A stretch of 64,000 bases of DNA from Clostridia bacterium (lineage in GTDB: Bacteria; Bacillota; Clostridia; Oscillospirales; CAG-272): positions 1 through 64,000 of the forward strand of contig JAGALA010000053.1 of NCBI GenBank assembly GCA_017625935.1, given 5' to 3'. The notes beneath the pieces are model-generated. The model ran no database searches and had not been told where the DNA came from. It saw nothing but the letters and a program-made list of their open reading frames with translations. Below are positions 32,957 through 40,385 of this stretch, piece after piece. Both the position numbers and the translations under genes were made by a program. Each line of letters starts with the position of its first letter. Position 1 is the stretch's first letter.

Positions 32957-33244
32957 CTATAATATGGTGCTGAGCATCATTATTGCAAAATCAATTATTA
33001 TAAATAGAATAAGTGATGAAAAATCAATCGGAATTTGCCTTAGCCAGCTGATTTTGAAAAGTATCTGACGTATCGGGCGCAAAAACGGCTCGGTGATTTT
33101 GTCAAGAAACCAAAAGAAACGCGAGCGGCGCACGGGTGGAATCCACGAAAGAATTGCGCGCACGATAAGCACGGTTTGGAAAATGGAAAGTGCCCATAAA
33201 ACAATTCGTGCAAAATAATACCATAAAATTTGTAAAACTTCCAT
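32957..33244 (-). CDS. YggT family membrane protein
   Basis: A 95-residue protein with two membrane segments (about 8-30 and 68-92) joined by a basic loop containing ILSWIPPVRRSRFFWFLDKI and TEPFLRPIRQIL, the YggT signature. YggT/YlmG proteins lie next to sepF in Firmicutes and are linked to division and osmotic tolerance without a fixed biochemical role. I start at the ATG at 33244 (MEVLQIL), 5 bases after AAGGAG; the frame extends 7 residues upstream. Confidence 0.88.
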   Translation of the reverse strand: MEVLQILWYYFARIVLWALSIFQTVLIVRAILSWIPPVRRSRFFWFLDKITEPFLRPIRQILFKISWLRQIPIDFSSLILFIIIDFAIMMLSTIL

Positions 33245-33317
33245 TTTTCTCCTTTTTATCGACACAGGGTGCGGATTTTACCCTGCTGCTTGGGCTGTAA
33301 GGTAAGCCCCTGTGAAA

Positions 33318-33713
33318 CTAAATTGTGAAAAACTCCTCGTCACCGTCGGGCGTGTCAAAAATTTCGCCGCTGACGTCAACCTCGCGAGGTGCGATAAAGT
33401 AAGAATCGTTTGTTGCCTTCTTTATTGTCAAGCCAAGCGCGTATGAAGCGCCGCTGATAAAGTCGATAATTCTGCGGTATAGAGAACGGTCAACGTCCTC
33501 AAGGTTTAAGAGCACTGTCCTGCCGGAAACAAGATAGTCAACTGTGCCAAGCGCCTGCTCAAAGGTTTTTGGCTTGCAAATCTTTAATTCTACCTGCCCC
33601 TCAATTGAAACCTCGGGCGCTTGCTCCTTGCCGCCTGCCTCACCTTGAAGCTCCTCTTCCTCGTCGTCAAAGCTTTCTACCTTCTTTTTCTTAAAAATAT
33701 CAAAAAATCCCAT
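33318..33713 (-). CDS. sepF: Cell division protein SepF
   Basis: A 131-residue SepF. The N-terminus MGFFDIFKKKK is the amphipathic membrane-binding helix. An acidic linker (FDDEEEELQGEAG) leads to the conserved domain with VELKICKPKTFEQAL, VLLNLEDVD and RRIIDFISGASYAL. SepF polymerises and tethers FtsZ to the membrane. The ATG directly follows the stop of the miaA-yggS fusion (TAAATG), so they are coupled, as yggS and sepF are in the usual ylm cluster. Confidence 0.95.
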   Translation of the reverse strand: MGFFDIFKKKKVESFDDEEEELQGEAGGKEQAPEVSIEGQVELKICKPKTFEQALGTVDYLVSGRTVLLNLEDVDRSLYRRIIDFISGASYALGLTIKKATNDSYFIAPREVDVSGEIFDTPDGDEEFFTI

Positions 33714-35306
33714 TTAATATCTCCTTCCGAATATTTTCGAGCCAACCCTGACAAGAGTCGCTCCGCACATTATTGCTTCCTCGTAGCTTTCGCTCATTCC
33801 CATTGACAAGATAGCATCCGCGTCGTTGCTAAAGTATTTGTCAAAAAGCTCCTTGGTGAGCGAAAAATACTTAAAATAGTCCTCTTTTTTCTCGCATCTT
33901 GGCGCCATAGTCATAAGACCGCGCACGCGCACACCCGCAAGGGTTTTTAGCGAGTCAAGAAAGTCGCCTAAATCCTCGGGCATAATTCCGCCCTTGTTTT
34001 CCTCACGGCCGCTGTTTACCTCAACCAAAACGTCCATCACCCTGCCGATTTTTAAAGCGCGCTTGCTTATCTCCTCTGCAAGCGAAAGAGAATCGAGCGA
34101 GTGAATTAAGGAAACCTTATCAATTATATATTTTACCTTATTCTTTTGAAGCGTGCCGATAAAATGAAGCTCGGCGCTTTTGTCGTAAGAGTCGTACTTT
34201 TCAAGCAGCTCATTTACCCTGTTTTCGCCAATGATTTTGACGCCTTTTGAAATAAGGTAGTTTATGTCCTCGGCACTCTGCATCTTCGTTGCGGCAAGGA
34301 GCGAAACCTTGCCCGTCTTGTCAAGACGGCGGATGTTTCCCGCTACCTCGTCGTAGCCCGCGTCAATTTGCGCCAATTTTGGAGCTTTCTCGCCGTCGAT
34401 TATTGCGCAAGCGGTGTCGAATGCGTTTTCGGTATCTATGCAAATTTTGTGATAGCTCTCATTTCGTGAAAACCAGGTGAGCTGTCGCTTGGCGTAGTGC
34501 CGTGTGCTGAGCTTTAAGTCAGAGATACACTCATCAAGCGTTTTTTCTCCTTCAAAATATGGAATTAGCTCCTTGTAGCCGATTGCCGCATAGGAATTAT
34601 ACTCGGGCTTTAAAAGTCCCTTTTCCCAAAGCGCTCTTGCCTCGTCGAGAAGTCCCTCGCTAAGCATAATGTCAACGCGCTTTTCAATGCGAGCATAGAG
34701 CAGGTCGCGGTCGCTTGCCGTTAAGAAGAAAACCTTGGCATCATACGGCGGCGTTTGCTCTTTTGAGAGGCGGTCAAGCTCGCTCTTTTTCTTTCCCGTA
34801 GTGTGGAAAATTTCAAGCGCGCGGATAACTCTTTTTTGGTTGTTTTTGTGTATTGCGTCGGCACTCTCGGGATCTATTTCACGTAGCATATCGTGGAGTG
34901 CATCAGCGCCGTTTTCGCTTGCAAATTTTTCAAGCTTATCTCGGTAATTTTCGTCAACCTGTGTCTCAGAAAAGGACGAAATTTTCAAAACGCTGTCAAG
35001 ATAAAGCCCCGTGCCGCCACAAAAAATCGGCAATTTTCCTCGGCTTTTTATGTCTTCAATTGCCTCGCGCGCCAAGGTGGCATATTCCGCACAGGAAAAA
35101 TCCTCGTTTGGCTCCTTTATATCAATTAGGTGGTGAGGACAGATAGCCTGTTCTTCTTTTGTCGGCTTGGCTGTGCCAATGTCCATTTGCTTGTAAATTT
35201 GCATAGAGTCGCAAGAGATAATCTCGCCGTTATATTTTTTTGCCAAAGCAAGGGAGAGCGCGGTTTTGCCAACCGCCGTCGGTCCAACAATTGCGATTAA
35301 ATCCAT
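33714..35306 (-). CDS. miaA: MiaA-YggS fusion: tRNA dimethylallyltransferase plus PLP-binding protein
   Basis: A single 530-residue frame joining two proteins. Residues 1-300 are MiaA, which adds a dimethylallyl group to A37 of tRNA: P-loop GPTAVGKT, DSMQIY, FCGGTGLYLDS, IGYKEL and STRHYAKRQLTWF. Residues from about 311 are a YggS/PLPBP alanine-racemase-like barrel: LLAATKMQ with the PLP Lys, GENRVNELL, LHFIGTLQKNK, RGLMTM and LSMGMSESYEEAI. There is no ATG at the join; a TTG at 34376 (LAQIDAGY) could start YggS separately but has only a weak ribosome site. The start at 35306 follows AAAGGA. Its place upstream of sepF is where yggS normally lies. Confidence 0.9.
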   Translation of the reverse strand: MDLIAIVGPTAVGKTALSLALAKKYNGEIISCDSMQIYKQMDIGTAKPTKEEQAICPHHLIDIKEPNEDFSCAEYATLAREAIEDIKSRGKLPIFCGGTGLYLDSVLKISSFSETQVDENYRDKLEKFASENGADALHDMLREIDPESADAIHKNNQKRVIRALEIFHTTGKKKSELDRLSKEQTPPYDAKVFFLTASDRDLLYARIEKRVDIMLSEGLLDEARALWEKGLLKPEYNSYAAIGYKELIPYFEGEKTLDECISDLKLSTRHYAKRQLTWFSRNESYHKICIDTENAFDTACAIIDGEKAPKLAQIDAGYDEVAGNIRRLDKTGKVSLLAATKMQSAEDINYLISKGVKIIGENRVNELLEKYDSYDKSAELHFIGTLQKNKVKYIIDKVSLIHSLDSLSLAEEISKRALKIGRVMDVLVEVNSGREENKGGIMPEDLGDFLDSLKTLAGVRVRGLMTMAPRCEKKEDYFKYFSLTKELFDKYFSNDADAILSMGMSESYEEAIMCGATLVRVGSKIFGRRY

Positions 35307-35327
35307 TTGGCACATCCTTTCTATAAT

Positions 35328-36407
35328 TTATTCTAAAAACATCGCATCGCCAAATGAGAAAAATCTGTATTTTTCCTCAACCGCGTGCTTGTAAGCATCC
35401 ATAATTTTCTCTCTGCCGCGGAATGCGGAAATAAGCATAATGAGCGTGCTTTCTGGGAGGTGGAAGTTCGTTATCAGGGCGTCAACCGCCTTGAATTTGT
35501 AGCCGGGGTAAATAAAAATTTCGGTTGAATCCGCAACGGGCAAAACCTCGCCGCTATCTGTCGATGCGCTTTCAAGCGTACGGCAAGAGGTTGTGCCGAC
35601 GGCAACTGTTCTGCCGCCCTTTTGTCTGCGCTCGTTAATTATGCGCGCACTCTCGGGGCTAACCGTGATAAACTCCGCGTGCATAATGTGGTCGGTGATG
35701 TGCTCCTCCTTAACGGGACGGAACGTGCCAAGCCCAACGTGGAGCATAACAGGCACGACACAAACACCCTTTGCTTTGATTTTTTCAAGCAGCTCGGGGG
35801 TGAAGTGCAGTCCCGCCGTGGGTGCTGCCGCGCTACCGTTTTCACGCGCGTACACCGTTTGGTATCTGTCCTTGTCCTCGAGCTTTTCGGTGATGTATGG
35901 GGGAAGCGGCATAGAGCCGACAAGCTCCAAAACCTCAAAAATGGTTGTGTATTTCGTTCTGTCGTAGTCGAATTTTACAATTCTGTTGCCGTCCTCGACA
36001 ATGTCGATAACCGTGCCCTCAAGTGAGCAATCGTACTTGATTTTACCGCCAATCTTGATTTTCTTGGCAGGACGCAAAAGCACCTCCCACTCGTCGTTTC
36101 CGCGGTGCTTTAGTAGCAGGGTTTCAATTTTCGAGGGCGCAGAGTCAAATTCACCCACGCGCACCTTTTCGCCGAAAATTCTTGCAGGGATAACGCGTGA
36201 ATCGTTGATAACAAGCGTGTCCCCCTCGTTTAGGTAATCGATTATATCGTAAAAGTGCTTATCCTCGATAGCGCCGTCCTCACGAAGCACCAAAAGGCGC
36301 GAGGAATCCCTCGGGGTGGCAGGAGTCTGCGCGATAAGCTCGCTCGGTAAATCATAGTAGAAATCACTCGTCTTGAGCGTTGTTTCCGGCAGGGTGTTTT
36401 TTATCAT
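35328..36407 (-). CDS. queA: S-adenosylmethionine:tRNA ribosyltransferase-isomerase QueA
   Basis: A 359-residue enzyme that transfers the ribosyl part of SAM to 7-aminomethyl-7-deazaguanine in tRNA to give epoxyqueuosine. Family marks are FYYDLPSELIAQTP, DSSRLLVL, ENGSAAAPTAGLHFT, LHVGLGTFRPV and NFHLPESTLIMLISAF. I start at the ATG at 36407 (MIKNTLPE), behind AAGGAG; the longer frame of 29 residues lacks a ribosome site. It heads the leftward operon queA, miaA-yggS, sepF, yggT, lspA, rluD, linking two tRNA modification genes to division. No tgt is present nearby. Confidence 0.94.
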   Translation of the reverse strand: MIKNTLPETTLKTSDFYYDLPSELIAQTPATPRDSSRLLVLREDGAIEDKHFYDIIDYLNEGDTLVINDSRVIPARIFGEKVRVGEFDSAPSKIETLLLKHRGNDEWEVLLRPAKKIKIGGKIKYDCSLEGTVIDIVEDGNRIVKFDYDRTKYTTIFEVLELVGSMPLPPYITEKLEDKDRYQTVYARENGSAAAPTAGLHFTPELLEKIKAKGVCVVPVMLHVGLGTFRPVKEEHITDHIMHAEFITVSPESARIINERRQKGGRTVAVGTTSCRTLESASTDSGEVLPVADSTEIFIYPGYKFKAVDALITNFHLPESTLIMLISAFRGREKIMDAYKHAVEEKYRFFSFGDAMFLE

Positions 36408-36539
36408 ATTATACGCTCCTTCCGCGTGAAAAAATTCGCGCACGCTTTGTAAATATAAGAAATATGCGCGCATATCATATATAGTATAAAGCATTTAGGA
36501 AATATTTTCAACACTTTTTCACATTTTGGAGGAATTTGT

Positions 36540-37415
36540 ATGCAAAAGAGCATTTTGCCCTACGGCGTTTTAACCGCATTGCCAACTCCCTTTAAGGACG
36601 GCAGGGTTGACTACGCTTCTTTTGGGCGTATTATAGAATATCAAATTGAAAACGGAGTGGACGGTCTTGTTGTGCTTGGAACAACAGGCGAAGCGCCGAC
36701 GGTGAGTGAGGGTGAGCGCGAGGAGATTGTAAAATACGCAAGCACCGTAATAAAACAGAGAGTTCCGCTCATTGTCGGGGTTGGTACAAACTGCACCGAA
36801 AGCACGCAAAGATATGTAAAACTCGCACACTCCTCGGGGGCAAATGCACTTTTGTGCGTTTCTCCCTACTACAATAAGCCCACGCCAAACGGACTTAAAA
36901 AGCACTTTGAAGCGGTGGCGAAAAGCACGAATTTACCGCTGATTTTATACAACGTGCCGTCAAGAACGGGCGCGCAAATACCGCTTTCGGTCTATGGGGA
37001 GCTATCAGATGTAGAAAACATCGTCGGAATTAAGGAGGCGGGCGGCAGCATTGGCTATTTGCAGGAGCTGCACAAAATGTACGGCGACAGGTACGCAATT
37101 TACACGGGAAATGACGATATGACCTACCTGAATTTAACGCTCGGAGGTTGGGGAGTTATCTCCGTTGTATCTAACCTTTTGCCGAGCAAAATGAGAGAGC
37201 TTTGCCACGGTTTTAGCGAGGGACGTGTCGATAATTCGCTAAAAATTCAATATGAGCTATTGCCGATTATTAAAGCACTTTTCAGGGAAACAAACCCTGT
37301 GCCGCTAAAGCATCTTTTGTGGCGGCTTGGATTTTTGGAAAACGAATTAAGATTGCCACTGTGTAAAGCAGAAACAGGCGCAGAGCTTGACAAATTGCTC
37401 GAAGTAGAGCTTTGA
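36540..37415 (+). CDS. dapA: 4-hydroxy-tetrahydrodipicolinate synthase
   Basis: A 291-residue aldolase of lysine and diaminopimelate synthesis. It condenses pyruvate with aspartate semialdehyde. Key sites are GTTGEAPT, the Tyr of LYNVPSRTG and the Schiff-base Lys of GIKEAGG. GGAGG precedes the ATG. It is divergent from queA. The last 24 codons are present three times in tandem with a period of 160 bases, so its 3' end has been duplicated twice together with a palindromic element; the frame itself is intact. Confidence 0.95.
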   Translation: MQKSILPYGVLTALPTPFKDGRVDYASFGRIIEYQIENGVDGLVVLGTTGEAPTVSEGEREEIVKYASTVIKQRVPLIVGVGTNCTESTQRYVKLAHSSGANALLCVSPYYNKPTPNGLKKHFEAVAKSTNLPLILYNVPSRTGAQIPLSVYGELSDVENIVGIKEAGGSIGYLQELHKMYGDRYAIYTGNDDMTYLNLTLGGWGVISVVSNLLPSKMRELCHGFSEGRVDNSLKIQYELLPIIKALFRETNPVPLKHLLWRLGFLENELRLPLCKAETGAELDKLLEVEL

Positions 37416-37760
37416 TGCACACCTCATCCACCGCAGGCGTTTTTACGCATCAACAATCATCGTTACCCGACTGCGGTCCCCCTTCCCCTCAAGGGGAAGG
37501 CAAGAACTACGCTTGCCACTATGTAAAGCCGAAATAGGCGCAGAGCTTGACAAATTGCTCGAAGTAGAGCTTTGACACACACCTCATCCACCGCAGGCGT
37601 TTTTACGCATCAACAATCATCGTTACCCGACTGCGGTCCCCCTTCCCCTCAAGGGGAAGGCAAGAACTACGCTTGCCACTATGTAAAGCAGAAACAGGCA
37701 CAGAGCTCGACAAATTGCTTGAAGTAGAGCTTTGATACACATCTCATCCACCGCAGACAC
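37344..37760 (+). repeat. 160-bp tandem repeat: dapA 3' end plus REP-like element
   Basis: Unit starts at 37344, 37504 and 37664, exactly 160 bases apart, about 2.6 units in total. Each begins with the 72-bp dapA tail (37344-37415, 37504-37575, 37664-37735). Elements at 37420-37501 and 37580-37661 read, on the minus strand, CCTTCCCCT/AGGGGAAGG hairpin, GGGGACCGC, a loop of about 35 bases, GCGGTGGATGAGGTG tail. This explains the 429-base gap after dapA up to the next gene. Confidence 0.92.
37504..37735 (+). pseudogene. Two extra copies of the dapA C-terminal coding tail
   Basis: Copies two (37504-37575) and three (37664-37735) encode ELRLPLCKAE(I/T)G(A/T)ELDK, then LLEVEL and a TGA in the dapA frame. 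Relative to the real dapA end, copy two has four synonymous changes and one replacement, and copy three has five synonymous changes and one replacement. Neither has a start codon. Confidence 0.85.
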
Positions 37761-37784
37761 TTTGCTTAAAATCCCTCCTGCTTG

Positions 37785-37813
37785 TTGACAAACACGTTAG
37801 CTTATGCTAAAAT
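37785..37813 (+). promoter_or_regulatory. Promoter of the first zinc-ribbon membrane gene
   Basis: TTGACA (37785-37790), a 17-base spacer and TAAAAT (37808-37813). The dyad TTAGC-TTAT-GCTAA spans the spacer and -10. Confidence 0.75.
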
Positions 37814-37844
37814 GTAGATAAGAACAACAAACGGGAGGGATTTT

Positions 37845-38243
37845 ATGTATTGTATTCATTGCGGCACAGAATTAATTGATGGCTCATGCCCAAAATGCGC
37901 GCAAGAGAAAGCAAACGAGCAACCCAAGGAAGTTGCTTGCATAAAAGAAAAACCAAAGCAAGAGCCGATTTCGGCGATGGTTTTCAGCATTGTGTCATTG
38001 GTCACATCCATTTTAGGCTTGATTGGCTATGGCTATCCGCTTGCGTGTATAGCTGCCATTGTGTTTTCCGTTCTTTACGAGAGCAAAATGGGAAAAGGCA
38101 ATAAGCTCACCAAGGCGGGAAAAATACTCGGCATTGTAGGACTTATTGTAAAATCAATTGCTTTGCTTGTTTATTTTGCAATTTGCTATGTGATTGTATT
38201 TGTATGGATGACCTTCATACTTTTTGGATTGTTCGCTATTTGA
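37845..38243 (+). CDS. Zinc-ribbon membrane protein 1
   Basis: A 132-residue protein. Residues 1-20 form a mini zinc ribbon, CIHCGTELIDGSCPKC. A polar linker (20-42) leads to three hydrophobic segments (about 44-66, 70-80 and 93-130) of the DUF4190-like type. First of four consecutive genes with the same plan (37845-40047), which suggests local duplication. The function of the family is unknown; the ribbon should be cytoplasmic. GGGAGGGATTTT precedes the ATG and is the reverse complement of a run at 37768-37778, upstream of the promoter. Confidence 0.7.
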   Translation: MYCIHCGTELIDGSCPKCAQEKANEQPKEVACIKEKPKQEPISAMVFSIVSLVTSILGLIGYGYPLACIAAIVFSVLYESKMGKGNKLTKAGKILGIVGLIVKSIALLVYFAICYVIVFVWMTFILFGLFAI

Positions 38244-38268
38244 AATTAATTTGTAAAGGAGAAAAAAT

Positions 38269-38622
38269 ATGTTTTGTAAGGACTGTGGCACGGAGCTTGT
38301 AAACGGCGCATGCCCAAAATGCACACCCGACTGTGTAGAGGAAAAGCCAAAGAAGAAAAGCCTTGTGCTTGCTATTATTTGTATGGCAACGGGTATTGCC
38401 TCGATTGTTTTAAGCTGGGGCTTGGCAGGCAGTATTGCCGCTTTTATAACGGGTGCTATTTATAAAAAGAAAAACGGTCAGTCACATACAATGGTTAAGG
38501 TTGGTACTGCCTTTGGCATTCTTGGCATAATTTGGCAGATTGTTGTGTTTATAGCTGCTTTAATAATTTACTTTGCTTACTATGCGGTAATATTTGGATT
38601 TTTATTTGGCAGTATGCAGTAA
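38269..38622 (+). CDS. Zinc-ribbon membrane protein 2
   Basis: A 117-residue paralogue of the preceding gene: ribbon CKDCGTELVNGACPKC at residues 3-18, a short linker with KKK, then three hydrophobic segments with a GxxG-rich central loop (TGAIYKKKNGQSHTMVKVG). It lies 25 bases after gene 1 behind AAAGGAG and is probably cotranscribed with it. Function unknown. Confidence 0.7.
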   Translation: MFCKDCGTELVNGACPKCTPDCVEEKPKKKSLVLAIICMATGIASIVLSWGLAGSIAAFITGAIYKKKNGQSHTMVKVGTAFGILGIIWQIVVFIAALIIYFAYYAVIFGFLFGSMQ

Positions 38623-38644
38623 AAGAGCGCGGATGCGCTCTTTT
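38621..38644 (+). terminator. Terminator after zinc-ribbon gene 2
   Basis: AAAAGAGCGC-GGAT-GCGCTCTTTT followed by TCTTTT, starting at the stop codon. Confidence 0.8.
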
Positions 38645-38691
38645 TCTTTTTAGGTGCTTTTTACAAGATATCATTTCGACAAAAGCTCCCC

Positions 38692-38720
38692 TTGACATTT
38701 ATACTTTAGTGTGATAAAAT
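38692..38720 (+). promoter_or_regulatory. Promoter of zinc-ribbon genes 3 and 4
   Basis: TTGACA (38692-38697), a 17-base spacer and TAAAAT (38715-38720). Confidence 0.75.
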
Positions 38721-38768
38721 AAATTTATAGTACGCCAAATTTTGGCGCTTGATAAGGAGAGACTTAAT

Positions 38769-39149
38769 ATGATTTGTCAAAAATGCAAAAAAGAGCTTGA
38801 TGACGAGGCTGTTGTTTGCACGGGCTGCGGTTGCCAGACAGAAAATAAGATTAAGAACGTTGAAATTCCCGAGCACGTTAGCGGGGCTATCGCGTTTTTA
38901 ACTGTTCTTTTGTCGCTTTTTGTGCCACAGGGTGTGATCTTTGGCTTTGTTTTGTGGGCATCAAAAATTGATATTCAACCGCGTTCAGCAAGGACGTATG
39001 GCCTTTGCGCTATTTTGCCGTGGTTCTTAAAATGGTTCATTCCAAAACTCATAGCCGCGATTGTATGTGCTATAGTTGTGCTTATTTTGGCGGTTTTGGT
39101 TGTTCTTTATTATGCGGGCGTGATCGACCTCTCCGCAATTATGGCGTAA
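38769..39149 (+). CDS. Zinc-ribbon membrane protein 3
   Basis: A 126-residue protein with a ribbon CQKCKKELDDEAVVCTGCG (residues 3-21), a linker, and hydrophobic segments at about 38-60 and 80-120. The ribbon differs from genes 1 and 2 by longer spacing between Cys pairs, as in the general zinc-ribbon domain. I start at the ATG at 38769 behind AAGGAGAG. It is followed after 13 bases by gene 4. Confidence 0.7.
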   Translation: MICQKCKKELDDEAVVCTGCGCQTENKIKNVEIPEHVSGAIAFLTVLLSLFVPQGVIFGFVLWASKIDIQPRSARTYGLCAILPWFLKWFIPKLIAAIVCAIVVLILAVLVVLYYAGVIDLSAIMA

Positions 39150-39162
39150 GGAGGAGCAGGCT

Positions 39163-40047
39163 ATGATTTGTAATAAATGTAACAAGGAATTTGAAGATGG
39201 CGCAAAATTCTGCACTCACTGCGGCGCACCTGCGGAAATCGTTGAGGAAAAAGCACCGACTGTTGTTAGCGTAACTCCGAAAAAAAGGACGACAAAAAAT
39301 GCTGCAACGGAGAAAAAGGAAGAAAATATTGCTCCAAGCGTTGTAGAGGAGAAGAAGGAAGAGGCAGCACCTACACCACAAGCAGCTGAGACAGAGGCAG
39401 CACCAAAGCCATCAAGAGCAAAAAAGACAGCAAAGAAAACGGTGGAGGAAAAGCCTGCACAGACTATAGCTGATGTGAAGCAAGAAGCAAAAGCAGAAGC
39501 ACCTAAGGAGGAAAAGCCCGCCGAGAAGGAAGCTGAAAAGCCAGCCGAGGCAGTCGAGCAAAAAACCGACAAAAAGGCTGAGAAGGCTGACAAAAAATCA
39601 GAAAAGGAAGCGGCAAAGAAGGCTGAAAAGGAACAAAAGGCTATCGTTGTTGCCGAGAATAAAGAGAAAAAGCAAGCAGAAGAGGTTAACGAAGAAAGCG
39701 ATGAGCCTGTAAAGGCAGAGAAAAAGCAAAAGCCTAAAAAATCTAAGGATAGAGTGAACTTTTTCTTACTTCTATTAACGCTTATGTGCCCACCGTATTT
39801 CGGCGTGTTAATTACCATTTGCAATTCTGCCAAAGCACCAAAGGCAACACAGGTTTACGGCGTTTTCACAATTCTTTCATTTATATTTGCAAAGATAAAG
39901 AATTACATATTAACCGTGATTGCCACCTTCTGTATAGTAATGGCAGCGATTGCTGTGCTCGTATCGGGCGCATACCTTGTAATGACAGAGCTTGGCTATG
40001 ACATCACGTTTATAACTGATTTTGTTTCATCATATTTGAATTTCTAA
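39163..40047 (+). CDS. Zinc-ribbon membrane protein 4 with long Lys/Glu/Ala-rich linker
   Basis: A 294-residue protein. Ribbon CNKCNKEFEDGAKFCTHCG (3-21) is followed by about 180 residues of low-complexity sequence made of Ala, Lys, Glu and Pro (PAEKEAEKPAEAVEQ-type). This is probably an extended or coiled, highly charged linker. Two or three membrane segments end the protein (about 205-285). The linker could hold the ribbon far from the membrane. The opposite strand also lacks stop codons over this stretch because of the codon bias; that frame is not a gene. Confidence 0.7.
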   Translation: MICNKCNKEFEDGAKFCTHCGAPAEIVEEKAPTVVSVTPKKRTTKNAATEKKEENIAPSVVEEKKEEAAPTPQAAETEAAPKPSRAKKTAKKTVEEKPAQTIADVKQEAKAEAPKEEKPAEKEAEKPAEAVEQKTDKKAEKADKKSEKEAAKKAEKEQKAIVVAENKEKKQAEEVNEESDEPVKAEKKQKPKKSKDRVNFFLLLLTLMCPPYFGVLITICNSAKAPKATQVYGVFTILSFIFAKIKNYILTVIATFCIVMAAIAVLVSGAYLVMTELGYDITFITDFVSSYLNF

Positions 40048-40057
40048 TTGAACAAAA

Positions 40058-40382
40058 AAGGGGCTGGCTCATTAAGAATCCAGTAAAATCAATAGGTTTC
40101 GTCTAAATAATGACAAAAAGCAGAATTTCGTCAAGAAATTCTGCTTTTTATTCTTAATGAGATGCCCAAAAAGGACTCGGGGGTTGACAGATTAAGAGCA
40201 GAAATCGTCGATTTTTAAGCGTCGGCGTACTTGCGTACGGTAGAGCAAAAATCGGCGATAATAAACCACATTAACGAAGAAAAGCGGAGCTTTTCAACCT
40301 TATTTTTCAAACGATACCGTATATAGGTAGTTTTTGTTCTTTTGTGGTTTATGGTTGTGCCTTAATGTGTCACCCTCTTTTG
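40058..40382 (+). repeat. Bimodular hairpin repeat, copy R2 (full length)
   Basis: Module 1: arms GGGGCTGGCTCATTAAGAA and TTCTTAATGAGATGCCC enclose the AAAAGCAGAATTTC..GAAATTCTGCTTTT hairpin. Module 2: arms GGGTTGACAGATTAAG (40181-40196) and CTTAATGTGTCACCC (about 40361-40375) enclose nested stems ATCGTCGATTTTT/AAAAATCGGCGAT, CGTAC/GTACG and ATAAACCACA/TGTGGTTTAT. It fills the gap between the convergent zinc-ribbon gene 4 and the lipoprotein, ending 4 bases from the lipoprotein stop codon. Confidence 0.9.
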
Positions 40383-40385
40383 TTT

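Noticed and set aside
35622-36026. A 134-residue plus-strand frame inside queA
   Set aside because: Antisense shadow of a well-conserved enzyme.
37344-37760. CRISPR array
   Set aside because: The repeat period is 160 bases and the unit is a gene tail plus hairpin; there are no short repeats with unique spacers and no cas genes.
39216-39833. A 205-residue Ser/Ala/Phe-rich frame on the minus strand
   Set aside because: It is the antisense of the Lys/Glu/Ala-rich linker of the zinc-ribbon gene 4; codon bias there removes stops. It has no ribosome site and no recognisable fold.
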